This document shows positions 22,753 through 33,786 of a DNA stretch of 64,000 bases, in pieces. Position 1 is the first letter of the stretch. Every line of letters starts with the position of its first letter. Origin of the DNA: Chrysopilus asiliformis (Eukaryota > Arthropoda > Insecta > Diptera > Rhagionidae); the NCBI GenBank assembly GCA_964034945.1, contig OZ035961.1, positions 89,778,991 through 89,842,990 on the forward strand, written 5' to 3'. The position numbers and the translations under genes were made by a program. The notes under the pieces are model-generated. The model searched no databases. It saw nothing but the letters and a program-made list of their open reading frames with translations, and was not told the origin of the DNA.

Positions 22753-23887
22753 TTGGAGTGGCTACCAAAAAGGCACACTTAGGCCAGAAATGACCCATTG
22801 TTGTACCACGCGAATCTTAACGATCCATTTCCCTATAACTCGAACCATTTGGAGCCTCTGATGAAGCGGAGTAGATCTGCGACGCTTGTGGCGCTTAGGT
22901 CTTCAATAGGGTATAATAAGTAAAAATAAAATGGCGGTCGAGGGACGCCATTTTGAACAAATCAAACATACGAAGTAGGAATTTATGGTGTGGGATCTTA
23001 AATAAAAGAGCTTTGAAAAATAACTCACCAAAAACAAAATGGCACCTGCAAAGGATAGAATGCAATAAAAATTAAAAAAATAAAACGCTTAAAGTGTGCC
23101 AAGAATAAAATATCAGTTGTTTTTCTATGCATTATTTTGTTTCGGAAAAAATATGTAAAAATATATTTTTTGAAATATCTCGAGAACCGTTAAAGATACG
23201 TAAAAACCTGTAAAGGAAAAATTGCTGGAAATTTTATTTTCTTTGAACTTGTTTATACGTATTTTTTATCAAAGGGGCTTTGTTTCCGAGGAATTTTCAA
23301 TAACCATGATTTTTTTTTTCAAGTACACTGTACAAAATGGATTTGTTTTTAAACCTAAAAATGTGGTAAAAACGGGGTATAAAAAGGGGTAAATTTGCAA
23401 AAAAGTCGTAAAATTTCGAAAAAAAACAGAATTTAGCTCGCACACCATTTAAGTTGTAAACTCACCCAAAAAAACATTAATATTACAGTAGAAATAGGGT
23501 AATTTTAAACCTTGCGTAAAATTTCGACCAATATTCATATTTTTACTCTCATTTTGGTGTAAAAACACGCTCACAGGGTATTTTTGCATTATTGAAGTGA
23601 CAATTTCATTATTTCACAATGCAGTTGACGGCATTAGAGTGTTTGATGAGTCATTTGATCGCCATTCCAGAAATGGTTCAATGGTTAAACGATAAATAGT
23701 TTATTCGCTCTGGCTTGATGCAGCTATGTTGCCTTAACCTTATAATTCGCACAAGGTTTGTGGCATCGGAGTATAAATACTCGAATCGAGTTTTACTCCA
23801 CCAAAATCCTGTAAGCCTGCGTGGAAGCTGGTAAAGCAGGCTCTGATGACGGTGAGCCAGCTTCCATACCAGAAACAGGCTCCTGAT
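22753..23887. other. Intergenic DNA with repeat fragments
   Basis: An AAAATGGCGG...CGCCATTTTG inverted pair occurs at about 22930-22955, and a related pair at 27655-27682. R2-type sequence (TATCTCGAGAACCGTTAAAG) lies near 23178. No gene recognised. Confidence 0.45.
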
Positions 23888-25543
23888 CAGTGTATCAATT
23901 TCGATACTTCTTTTTCATAAATTTTACTTTTGATACAAAGATACATTTTTCCCTAAATACCATGAAATTGATACTTTTTTTTTAAAATGACAGTAAAAGG
24001 TTTTTTTCAAATTAAAATTGTATCAGTCAACATTATACGGAAGTTGGTAAACACTACACAAATTATCGCTTTATTATGAACTCAGCCTGCCTGTAATCTT
24101 AAGCAAGATATAAGCCGTATTGCTATGTAAATACAATTCATTTTCCTGAATATGTGCAGACGAATAAGACGGACAATTTCAGAACTAAATTTGATAAAAA
24201 CAAAAAAGTCCAACCGCTTTGACTTAAGCACGGTGGAATGTATTAGGGTAAAGTCGGGTAAAATGGAACACCTTTTTAATTTTTGAAATATCTCGGGAAA
24301 TAAAAGAGCTTTTTAAACGAAACAAAAATAAAATCATTCTTTATTACAAACGTAAAAATAAAATCAGAACTCTGGCATAAAAAAAAAGGTTAATTCAATA
24401 TTTTTTTTTAATTTAAAAAAAAAAGATCAAATGTTCCATTTGTCCTCCATGGTCGGGTGAAATGGAACTTACCATAAGGTGAAATGGAACACTACTTTTT
24501 ATTCGAATTTTTATTGCCGCATTTATTGCAAGTCATTGCAAATGACGCGCAGGACTCGTGCGACCACAAATTACAGATGACACATTGAAGGCAGTCGTCT
24601 TTTTTTTGCGTTTTCATGTACTCCTCCCCACATCCTACATAATTGTTTTTCCGAAATCTTCAGGTCCATCAGACTCGCTCATATAAATTATTTCGTCCCT
24701 TTCTTCTTCCGAGTCTTCATATTTTTGGGAAGCTGTCTTCCGCGGTTAAGATTTTTTAGATTTTTTTTTTTTTGTTTTATAGGCTCCAATATTTATATGC
24801 TCCAATACACCTCCGTTTGGCTGTTCCATCTCACCCTTTTGGTTGCATTTGACATTACTGTAAATCAGAAACTAACATGTCTCGACTTGCTGCTTTTATC
24901 AATAAATTTACGTCGTGTGCATCTAACTGTGCATTTTGATGTACCCACACAATGACTCCGCCAAATACTTACCAAAAAAAATTAAATCTAAAAAATCCAC
25001 AAAAAAAGTTTTACGACTAAAACGATATTTTTTTTTGGTTTTTTGCTTATAAAAAATAAACAAACGTATGCAGCGTGACGATACCTTAACGCGTCGAGGT
25101 TTTCTGATATACCAAACAAACTGTTGCCGACAGCAATAGCAATTATGTTTGACAAGTGCGAAATAGTGGGGGTGTTCCATTTCACCCTCTGTTCCATTTC
25201 ACCCGACTTTACCCTATATTTTCAAAAGAATTATCTGAAAATATTATACTTCAGTAATTCTGTAGTTTTATTTTTTCTTTACGTAATTAACTGTGTTATT
25301 TAAACCAATGAAATGTTTTTTTTGTTATAAGTACGTTTGATTTTTTGTATGTGATTATATAAAAGAATCGACCTGCTAGTTTTGAAATTATAACAAATAA
25401 TCTGAAAATTATGATTTTTTTCCGAAAATCAAATTGTTACTGCTTTTTTTTTACGTTTTTACGTCTTTTCCTTAGGTTGATACTTTTTGATACTTTTTTC
25501 TGAAAAATTTGATACAAAAATTTTTTTATCATGCGCATCACTG
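23888..25543. mobile_element. hAT-like element A, carrying a TA element
   Basis: A perfect 8-bp TSD CTCCTGAT lies at 23880-23887 and 25544-25551. The right end is ATGCGCATCACTG; the left keeps CAGTG but lacks the next dozen or so bases present in its relative at 51817. Both copies share GATACTTCTTTTTCATAAAT, GTATCAGTCAACATTAT and GACGAATAAGACGGACA. Their middle regions differ because each received a different insertion (here 24246-25214). Without the insert it is about 690 bp and non-coding. Confidence 0.82.
24246..25214. mobile_element. TA-inserting element with GGGTGAAATGGAAC motifs
   Basis: The TIR GGGTAAAGTCGGGT/ACCCGACTTTACCC is flanked by TA on both sides (24244-24245, 25215-25216). 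The uninterrupted relative at 52190-52210 confirms the empty site. GGGTGAAATGGAAC-type motifs recur at both ends (for example 24475, 24487, 25170, 25190), as expected of subterminal binding sites. Tc1/mariner-type by TSD; no transposase frame is recognisable. Confidence 0.75.
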
Positions 25544-25551
25544 CTCCTGAT

Positions 25552-25909
25552 GGGTTTTCAGGGAAAACATACCCGACCTTTTTGGGGGGAAATTTGGATG
25601 TGAAAACATCCGCAAAAATAATATAATAATTTTGTTGTATTATTTTTGTTTTTGCAGATCGTATAAGCCGAGAAATTCTAATACCATTTTCGGTGTAATT
25701 TTAAACAAAAAATGTCGTAAAATTACACCAATATTGTACTTTTACTTCTTATGTAGTTTAAAGTTCCCCCGTAAAAGTGGCTTTTGTACGCCACAAAATG
25801 AGTAAAAATGCATAGCTTTTAAGCCATTACGACTCGGTTTAATTTTACTACTATTATAGTAGGAAAATGGTTTCCTACTATTTTAGTGGTAAAATTACAA
25901 AAAAATTTT
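25552..25909. other. Repeat-rich intergenic DNA
   Basis: Contains GTAAAATTACACCAATATT-type sequence resembling 23450-23560, so the hAT-like element A seems to sit inside an older repeat. Ends not defined. Confidence 0.35.
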
Positions 25910-26350
25910 CTAGAGTGTATCTTGAGAACTGTTAGAGACACGTGAAAACCGTTAAAGCAAATTATATAGAAAATTTGATTTTCTTTAAATTTGGTAAATA
26001 TACATTTTTTCACAGAAGCGCATAGGTTTCGAGAAATTTTCATAAAACCGTATTTTTTCAAAAGAATTGTTTGGGCGTACCCGTTATAGTTACAGTAACT
26101 TTTCCAAAAGTCGGCAGAAAACTAGGATTTTTGTAGAACTTATTTAGAAAGAATTTCAAGTCGCTAGATCAACGCGTTCTCGAGTTCTTTGAGATACGTA
26201 CAAGGGACAAACCGACAGAAAGATGCACGGACATCCTCATAATTTTGCCTGAAACTGATTTCTTATTGATCAGAAAGTTTCTATCTGTCTCTGTTCTTGA
26301 GTCGGTCTCCGTCATGAATACAATACTTTCTCTCTATGGAAGAGGAAAGT
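25910..26350 (+). repeat. R2 repeat copy
   Basis: Order of motifs: CTTGAGAACTGTTAGAGACA, GCGCATAGGTTTCGAGAAAT, TCGGCAGAAAACTAGGATTT, CAACGCGTTCTCGAGTTCTT, a short CGACAGAAAGATGCACGGAC tract, TTGATCAGAAAGTTTCTA, and GGAAGAGGAAAGTAAAAAT. The same order occurs at 60095-60440 and, reversed, around 49780-49935 and 53722-54560. Non-coding. Confidence 0.65.
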
Positions 26351-28009
26351 AAAAATAATAATTTTGCGTTGGGATTTAGCCTCAAAAATAAAAGCAACAA
26401 AAAACTTAATACGCAGAACGCTTGTTGAAAAAACAATTTTGTTTTGATAAATCATTAAAAATAATAATTTTTCAAAAAATATCAAACATCAGCGCCAAAT
26501 TTAAAAAAAAAATGCTTGAGGCACAAAAAAATACAAAAAATTGCCAACGAAATACAAAATCCCCCCTGAAAAAATTAATTTCTTGTTGGTGTTAACTGAA
26601 ATCTTCAGGATTATTAGGTACACTTTATATGCATATCTGAATGAGGCAGAAATCTTAATCGAACGTCTAGCCGCACTTAAGAAGAAGTGATAAACTCTTC
26701 AAGACGATTAAATTGCATATACAAGAAAATGGGGCACCTGTTACACTCATACGAGGATATTGCTGGCAGTGGTAGCCGATTTCAAATGCAGAGGGCTGTG
26801 GGAACTTGTAAGAAACTTCCAAGAAACGACACTGTGTTGAACTTGGACTCTGTAATCCACCCATTTTAGTAAAACTTCTTATTAACCATCGTCTTCCCCG
26901 TGCAATCGTCATCATCTGCATTTCGCCGTCAGTCATCGTTGCTTCTTGAACAATCAGTGCAGTGTTGCAAGTTGAACGTCTAGCCATCCACCATCAGACA
27001 CTTTTCTTGCAGCGATTATCCTTAGGTAAGATGCTATGCAACAAAAATGCATTATGCCAATTTATATACGTATAGTCGTTTAGAAAGTGATGTTCATACA
27101 TAACTGGATGGATATTGAATAAAGTGGCGATGTACATCAGATATTTGATGACGACGACGACGACTATGACTACCTTTGGGATTATGTTGAATGCGCTTCA
27201 GTCGAATGCAATTCCAACGAGCCAGACATTCAGACGCATAAAAATAACGAGTAACGAGCATAAAAAACATTCAACGATGAAAAACAGCATAAAATTCAAT
27301 AAAGTCAAACAGACGTTTGCTATGCACTCCATCTGAAGCGGAGAAGTTAAACAGAAGCAAAGGCTCGGGAGGAGCTAATGGCATACAACAACGATGCCAT
27401 GACTTTAGTCAAAGAAACTGAGAAAAAATTATCCGTTCATTGACTAGAAGACTAGACTCGAGTTTTGCGATTTACCTTCTTGTAGAAAAAAAAAGATTCA
27501 GAGTGGTCACAGTTTTAGATTTTCATCCATGAATATTGATAGAAAATACGTTGGAATATTCAAAAAAAAAAAGATCAAAATCTTTTCAAAGCTATTTAAA
27601 ATGATTTGTTTTACTATTTTTTTCGTTTAGCTTTAAGCTTGCACCAACAAAAACAAAATGACGGCCGGCAGACGCCATTTTGCCCAAACCGAACGAACGA
27701 AGCACCCATCGTGGGGGTCGCAAATGAAAAAGCTTCGGAAAAAATTATCAGCCTATATTGGTGTTGTGGTCCGAGTTTAAAGAGATTTTATTGGGGAGCA
27801 AAAATAGAAAGACTCACTAGTTTAATTACTATACTTTTATTTTGATAGGTTTTTCTGGTTTACATTACGGCACGCTGCCTCGACTGCTCGAACAAGAATC
27901 ATCAAACTTACTCCTAGCTAAAAACTACTTGAGTTTTTTCTAACTTACTCCTAGAAAAAAACTCAAGTAAAACAAAATGGCTGACGCATCACGCAATTTA
28001 TTCGTAACT
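26351..28009. other. Mostly unique intergenic DNA
   Basis: The part at 26620-27400 is less homopolymeric than its surroundings and may hold host regulatory or untranslated sequence. Also present: an AAAATGACGG...CGCCATTTTG pair (27655-27682) and a 16-bp-stem hairpin at 27926-27968. Open frames have no recognisable domain. Confidence 0.4.
26954..27026 (+). promoter_or_regulatory. Possible initiator and non-coding first exon
   Basis: TCAGTGCAGTGTTGCAAG matches the arthropod initiator TCAGT, and the segment ends in a strong splice donor, CCTTAG followed by GTAAGAT. The stretch lacks repeats and looks like 5' untranslated sequence. No downstream coding exon in phase was identified, so this is only a candidate. 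Confidence 0.2.
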
Positions 28010-28345
28010 AGCTTGCATACCCGTCGTTGCCGGGTTAAGTTTTTTCAAAGTTTTATTTTTTTTTTATGGTCTATGTTGGAGCTAAACTTCATGCCAATCG
28101 GCTCGATAGTTTCCCCGCGAAAGGGTTACATAGAGGAAAAGCTAAGTTTCGAGATTACTTTACCCCCTCCCCTTACTCCCCCCGCCCCTCGCGCTACTTT
28201 CCTATGCCTATGTTGGAACCAGAACTACCACAGACACTCATGCCAAATTTCAAGTCAATCGGTTCAGCCGTTTTTGCGTGAAAGAGGAACAAACAGACAG
28301 ACAGACAGACAGACACCAACTCATTTTTATATATTAGTATCTCAC
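28010..28345 (-). repeat. R4 repeat copy (LINE 3'-end-like)
   Basis: Contains ACCCGTCGTTGCCGGGTTA, TAGTTTCCCCGCGAAAGGG, CAAATTTCAAGTCAATCGG, CGTGAAAGAGGAACAAACAG followed by a (CAGA)n tract, and TTTTTATATATTAG. The same set is found in inverse order at 45366-45835. The combination of a short tetranucleotide run and ATATATTA end resembles 3' ends of RTE-type LINEs in arthropods; this is inference, as no reverse transcriptase is present. Confidence 0.55.
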
Positions 28346-28555
28346 CCTTTTGGTTGCATTTGACATTACTGTATGAATAGTATGACCAAAAAAAAAACGA
28401 TGCAACCATTATGTGGGGCCACGTGAATATGCGTGGCGAAAGGCAGATGTTATTTTTCAAACGCTTTTAGTTAGCTTGCTTTCGTGTGTGTATCTCTTTT
28501 TTTGTCTTGCAATCTTTCAATCTAATTTTAATCCACTTTCACACATCCGTAACTC

Positions 28556-28990
28556 CGATGACAAAATAATATTTCTACTACTTCGTCCTTGTAAGGATAA
28601 CGTAACGTCTTGTGAGGATAACGTGATATCCTTTTCCTCAAATTATCCGGAAAAAAAATCTCATCTGGGGGTTTTTCATGTCGTTGAATCCGATTCTGGG
28701 ATTAACAAGTCTGTAAGGATAACGGAAGGTCTTTCAAAGATAATGTGATTATCCCTTTTTCTTCAAATTTTCTGGAAAAATCTCATCTGGGGGTTTTTAG
28801 GATCGCTGAATCCGATTCTGACGTTGAGAAGTCTGTTAGGATAACGGAAGGTTCTGTAAGGATACCGTGATTATCCTTTTGCTTAAATTTTCCAAAAAAA
28901 ATCTCAACTGGAGATTTTTGGGGTCGTTGAATCCGATTCTGGAGTCAAAACGTTCGTAATGATATCTCAAAGGCAAGGCTATATACACAG
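28556..28990 (+). repeat. R3 repeat copy (AAGGATAACG tandem units)
   Basis: Starts CGTAACTCCGATGACAAAAT and has about three units of roughly 130 bp containing GTAAGGATAACGGAAGGT, GTGATTATCC, CTCATCTGGGGGTTTTT and GAATCCGATTCTG. It matches 33787-34290, 49150-49520 and 52430-52930. Confidence 0.7.
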
Positions 28991-31727
28991 AAAAAATGAT
29001 TTTTTTGATACACAGCGTCCAAAAATTTTTTTTTCCTTTTTCGTGCGTTTTTTAGTAAAAGCTTTTTTTTTTTTTTAAAAATGTTTTCTCAGTATTTTTT
29101 GTTTGATAAATCACACAATATAATCTGTTAAACCATGTCTATAAAATAATCACACGAATAAAATGCTTTCGAAGCGCATTTTCTTAAATCGAAGAAAACA
29201 CACAATTGTTTACTGTCTTTCTGTGGAACGTCTTCTAAGCCATTTCCGATGTCGGTTTGTTTTCTTGAAAAAAGAAGAAAAAAAATACGATAGACAAAAG
29301 TTTCACATTTCCACAAACACTTCGAGGTTGGCAATTTTTAATTCATTCAACTTTCTGAGTAAAGAAATCAATTTTGTAGTAAGATTGAATTTCGGTTTTA
29401 ATTGGAAGAATGTTAATAAACAACCAATAAAGCAATAAATTGCACGTGAATTATGCTAAAAGGTTTCCTCAAATTTCTACAAAAAAAAAAAAGAAAGATT
29501 TGTTGACCGGAATTATATTGAACTGTTCCAGCGATAAAATATTGCGCATTTTATGAAAGCAAAATGATATATGAACAATTTCCGCCCTGTAACATATCTG
29601 CATCTCACAAACGGTTTTTAACATCCTGTGGGAGATTTAACCCTCTTAAATCTAGGTTCTATAAGAATGCTCTTACTTTACTGTACAGGAATCTGGACAG
29701 GAAAGGTCCGTCCGAAAAGCCATCGGCCGGAAAATCCTTTTCAAAAAACCCAATTTTTTCAAAAAAAAAAAAAAAAAAAAAAAACGAACTTTGGTGTGCC
29801 TGGAAATTTTGAAATATGGTTCATAGGAAAAAAAAAAGTGTTTCTTCAGATTTTTTAACTAAAAAAACTTTAAATTTCGGGAAAAAACCCGGCGGTTTTG
29901 TTAAGTGTTAAGCCTTTCGTAAGAAAAATTCTGCCACGGGGAAATTCTTTTGAAAAATAAATAATCCCACAATTTTTAAAATGAAATTCGTCGCAGGCAA
30001 TTATTTATTTTCAAGAAAATTGTGCTAGAAGCAGTAATTTTTACAAAAATCTGCGGCGCAGGAGAAAATTATGCTATTCACCACGTATTTTTCAATACAG
30101 ATATTTGAAAGATATTTTGAAATTAACGGTCCAGATATTTTGGAATTAACAGTACTCATGTTAACAGATAAAATTACCCATTGCGTAATTGCGTATTTTT
30201 ATGGGGGGTGTTTCATTAACGCGAAATCACCGTATTCAACATTTGTATAATTTTACGAAAATGTTTGCACACCAAAAACCCCCCTTAATTGTTGCCGTCC
30301 CGTAAGCTAATACAAATTTTAACGGTCAATTTACGAGGAGTAAACATACCCAGTCACAAGCTATTTTTGCGATACCATGAATCCCCCTATTTTTTCAAAA
30401 CATATCTCTACAGAAAAATTTATATAAGCCGGACCCTGGAGTACCCAGAAACCTGTCTAAGGTGCGCTAATTTCCTGATTCTGTGCGAGTCCGACTTAAA
30501 CAGATTTCACTGCATTATGTATGCTTTTGCATTTATAAAAAAACTGCACACTGGTATTCAATCATTTGGCAAACATTTAAAAAACGTGCTAAAGGCCATT
30601 TTGATTTATGACTTGCAAGCCTTATTTCAAAAACAGTAGCAGTTAAAAATCGATTAAGATAGAAATTATGAAATTTCAAAACAGAATCAAAACGACCAAA
30701 GCTGCTTTAATTTTAACTAAGTGGAAACTGTAAGAATAACCGATTAAAAGTCAAAACAATTATACGTCGACAAAACAGTGAAAAAGGGTTAAAGGAAAAG
30801 TATAAAAAAAAACTCCAAAGACGTCTGAAACAGACCCAATGCAGACAAGAAGTCTGTCTGTTCCTTAAAGTCACGATTGGACAAGACAGTTGGGGGTACG
30901 GAGCTGGAGCTCGCGATAGTAATGGACATGACGAATGGCCGTAAGAAAAACGCGATAGGCCCCAAAAAGGGATCCATTGCCTGGGCTCAGCTCAATTCTC
31001 ATATGTTGTATGTTGCCTTGTGGTCAAAACAGTAGGCAGACATAACATGACACATTGAAATTAAAACGCCAAACACGTCTGGATGCAGTGTCTGGAGAGG
31101 TCTAGAGGCCGAGTCCACCTGATACAAATTTCTGAAGAAGATTTGTTTTAAGTTGCAGTAGAATGAAAAGAAGTTCTCTCAAAAGGTTAAAAGAAAAGAA
31201 AAATCGTCTTGTTCATACACATCCGAATTGAGCATTTCGTTAATGTTTTTGCTTTCGTTGTGATGACAGAATAATGTTTTGCATATGATTATAAATCCTG
31301 TATTGCAGATCGTGCTGTAAAAATGTCTGTCTGCATGAAATTAAATGTTAAAAGTAATTAAAAGTATCATAAATGCAAAAAAAGCCATAGGTAAATCGCA
31401 AAAACTTTAATCGAATGAACTTTTGATAGAGTACCGTTAACCTAATTTCAAAATTTCAGTCACATTTAATAGATTGGCCAGAAATATTGATTCTTATATA
31501 AAATGTGACAAATATTTATACACCCTGGAACAAGAGGAGCGGGGAAGGAGCTTGTTTCGGAGGATGACTGAAACGGAATGCATACGAAACAGCAAATTAT
31601 ATACAGGAGACGAAAACCAAGAAAAGGCAATCAAAATTTTATGTTTCGGTTTGTGAACGCTCTTCAGAAACAGATTAAGGTCAGGTACCGAGGTTCCTTT
31701 TGGAATTGCATCAAAACATCTCTGTAA
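28991..31727. other. Intergenic DNA, nothing recognised
   Basis: A 24-base A-run lies at about 29761. TGCGGCGCA occurs near 30052. The stretch 30780-31130 is compositionally more balanced but contains no recognisable coding or RNA gene. Confidence 0.45.
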
Positions 31728-32385
31728 GAGCCAGTATACACGACCACCTATTTACTCTCCTTTTTCCGCTCCTTTTTTTCGTTCGTGTTTACACGCAGAT
31801 TTTTTAACGAACGTATTTTGGTTCCTTTTGGAATGAGCGAAAAAAGAATTCCACGTTGCCATTATCTCCACTGCTAAAACAATTATAATCGGAAAACCAA
31901 ACAACAATTACAATTGACAAAATATTTAAAACCATAGCAACGAAACGCATAGCCACGAAATACCTTAACCAGAGAACAAATAATCTAGAGAATAAACTCT
32001 TAGAACAAATTTTTAGAGAAAATTTTTCCACTGTGAGATGAAGCAAGAGGATCCGATGTAACACGGAAAAAATTATCCATTCGATTCCTCCATCTCATTG
32101 AATAGATACGACGAAAATGATTAGAAAATGTTCTCTCTGCTTCGTGCTCCCTAGTCTAAAAGTAATTAACTTTTAGGCCGTAGCTAGTGAATGGGAAATT
32201 CGGCAGAGTTTTTTCTATATAATTCCTTATTCTATGCCTTAACAACCAATCAGGCACCGTTCCGCTTTATTTTCACGGTGGGAATTTTAGTTTTCGTTCG
32301 TCTTTTCCTATCGTCATTCGCACAGTACCCCGCGCCATTCAACTTTAACGAAACGAACGAAAACACGTTGCGTCTAAACAGGCTC
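31728..32385. mobile_element. PIF/Harbinger-like element, 658 bp
   Basis: Ends GAGCCAGTATACACG and the complement of GAGCCTGTTTAGACG, flanked by TAA at 31725-31727 and 32386-32388. Subterminal TCGTTCGT/ACGAACGA motifs occur near both ends. The TAA duplication suggests PIF/Harbinger; no transposase is seen. Confidence 0.55.
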
Positions 32386-32388
32386 TAA

Positions 32389-32696
32389 CCCCACGGTTCC
32401 ATTAGACTTTTTAGAATCATGATTTTTTCCCCCACTCCATATTTTGGCGAATAAAAAAATCAGCGCGTGGGCATTTACAATCATGATTTTTCATTTTTAT
32501 CGTGTCTCCATAGCGTACTTAGAAATGTCAACCAGGAGGTAATCAGGGCAGCCAACTAGAAATCAGCCAATTTGACTGAACAAATGTCAAAAAAAAATCC
32601 TACTTTTCAGCAGCCGAAAAAATCATGACAGTACGGAGATTTTTTCGTGATTGGATTTAAATACAATCTGGAAAAAAGTCTAGTGGAACCGTGGGG
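32389..32696. mobile_element. PIF/Harbinger-like MITE, 308 bp
   Basis: The TIR CCCCACGGTTCCATTAGACT pairs with its near-complement ending TAGTGGAACCGTGGGG, flanked by TAA at 32386-32388 and 32697-32699. AATCATGATTTTT occurs near the left end and again at about 32480. It abuts the previous element, sharing one TAA. Confidence 0.72.
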
Positions 32697-32760
32697 TAAG
32701 GCGTTTCTCGATTTACGACGTGTTTCAGCGCACCAAATTGGGTCATTTTGCGTCGCGTAA

Positions 32761-33222
32761 TGCGGCAGTCACACGACGCTGTTTTGCCAGCGCTGCTAGA
32801 TATTGGGTTAGTAGCGCTGGCAAATAGCAACAGCAGGCAGTGTACTGAGAGGGTTCACACGATTTATAACTTAGTAGCGCTGGCAAACAGCAAAACCGTC
32901 GTTTGACATTTGAATTTGGGCGATTTTTTAAATAATAAACGTAACACACAAATTTAAATGAATAAACGTAAAATAACAACTTAAAATAAACAAACTTTTC
33001 CACTTATCAGACTTTTGACAGCTCAGTAACCATGCAACAGGGTCACGTGATCCCTAGTAGCGCTGGAAAAGTAGAACGGTCTCTACTTCAATAGCGCTGC
33101 TAAAATCATCGCGCTGCTGCTAGTAGTAGCAACACACTAGGGTTCACACGGTGCTGCTGAAACGGCTGCTAACAGCCAAACAGCTAGTAGCGCTGGCAAA
33201 ACAGCGTCGTGTGACTGCCGCA
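32761..33222 (+). mobile_element. PIF/Harbinger-like MITE, copy 2 (complete)
   Basis: Complete ends TGCGGCAGTCACACGACGCT and its complement, with a perfect TAA duplication (32758-32760, 33223-33225). This is the reference copy of the family. The interior carries many GTAGCGCTGGC and CAGCAGC motifs and an AT-rich centre with AATAAACGTAAAATAACAAC. Confidence 0.85.
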
Positions 33223-33394
33223 TAAGGAAACGTCGTATATCAAAACCATTTGAATTTTTTGTGATCTTTTATATGGCAATATTTTGAAATGGTTTAAAGG
33301 TTCTATGATTTGATTATTTAATTTTCTTTTCGAAGAAATTAAGCATCGATGGTTTTTTGATTGCAAAATGGTTGCAAAACCCCTCTACGAACGT

Positions 33395-33580
33395 AGAAGC
33401 TGCCCATAAAATACGTCATACTTTAAATACGTCGTAGTGTGAGGGCAATAACAAATTTCATACAAAAATCTCGAAAAAAAACCGCTCAACTGCCCGGAGG
33501 GGACGAAAATCAAAAAGCCTAGAATTAGTGTGAAGTACTTTTTCATGATATCCAAACAAATTACTAGATTTGGCCACACT
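33395..33580 (-). repeat. Fragment related to the GTCCATAAA MITE
   Basis: GCTGCCCATAAAATACGTCAT followed by a GTAGTGTGAGG motif matches the right half of 11371-11542 read on the other strand. The second end is not recognisable. Confidence 0.45.
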
Positions 33581-33786
33581 GATTTTGAATTAAATCTTGG
33601 ATTGCATACAGTTAGGCGTTTTTAAATTTGAATTCATGGGAAAAATGGGCAAATGGGTAACGTGGGATTTTTAGTTTAAAAGTATATCACCTGAAATTAG
33701 TAATGCTTTGGTTGACACATGTTTTATTTGGGTTTATTTGGGTTTTTAAAAGCTTTTATTTAGCAATCCAATTTTGACCCATTTGA

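Noticed and set aside
26667..26987. 106-residue minus-strand frame
   Set aside because: No recognisable family; composition does not look coding, and a plus-strand non-coding exon is an equal alternative.
28066..28281. Frame inside the R4 repeat
   Set aside because: It corresponds to the inverse of the repeat at 45366-45835, lies partly in C-rich low-complexity tracts and shows no domain.
29761..29784. Run of about 24 A residues as a retrogene tail
   Set aside because: No coding remnant upstream and no duplicated flank; A-runs are common in this AT-rich sequence.
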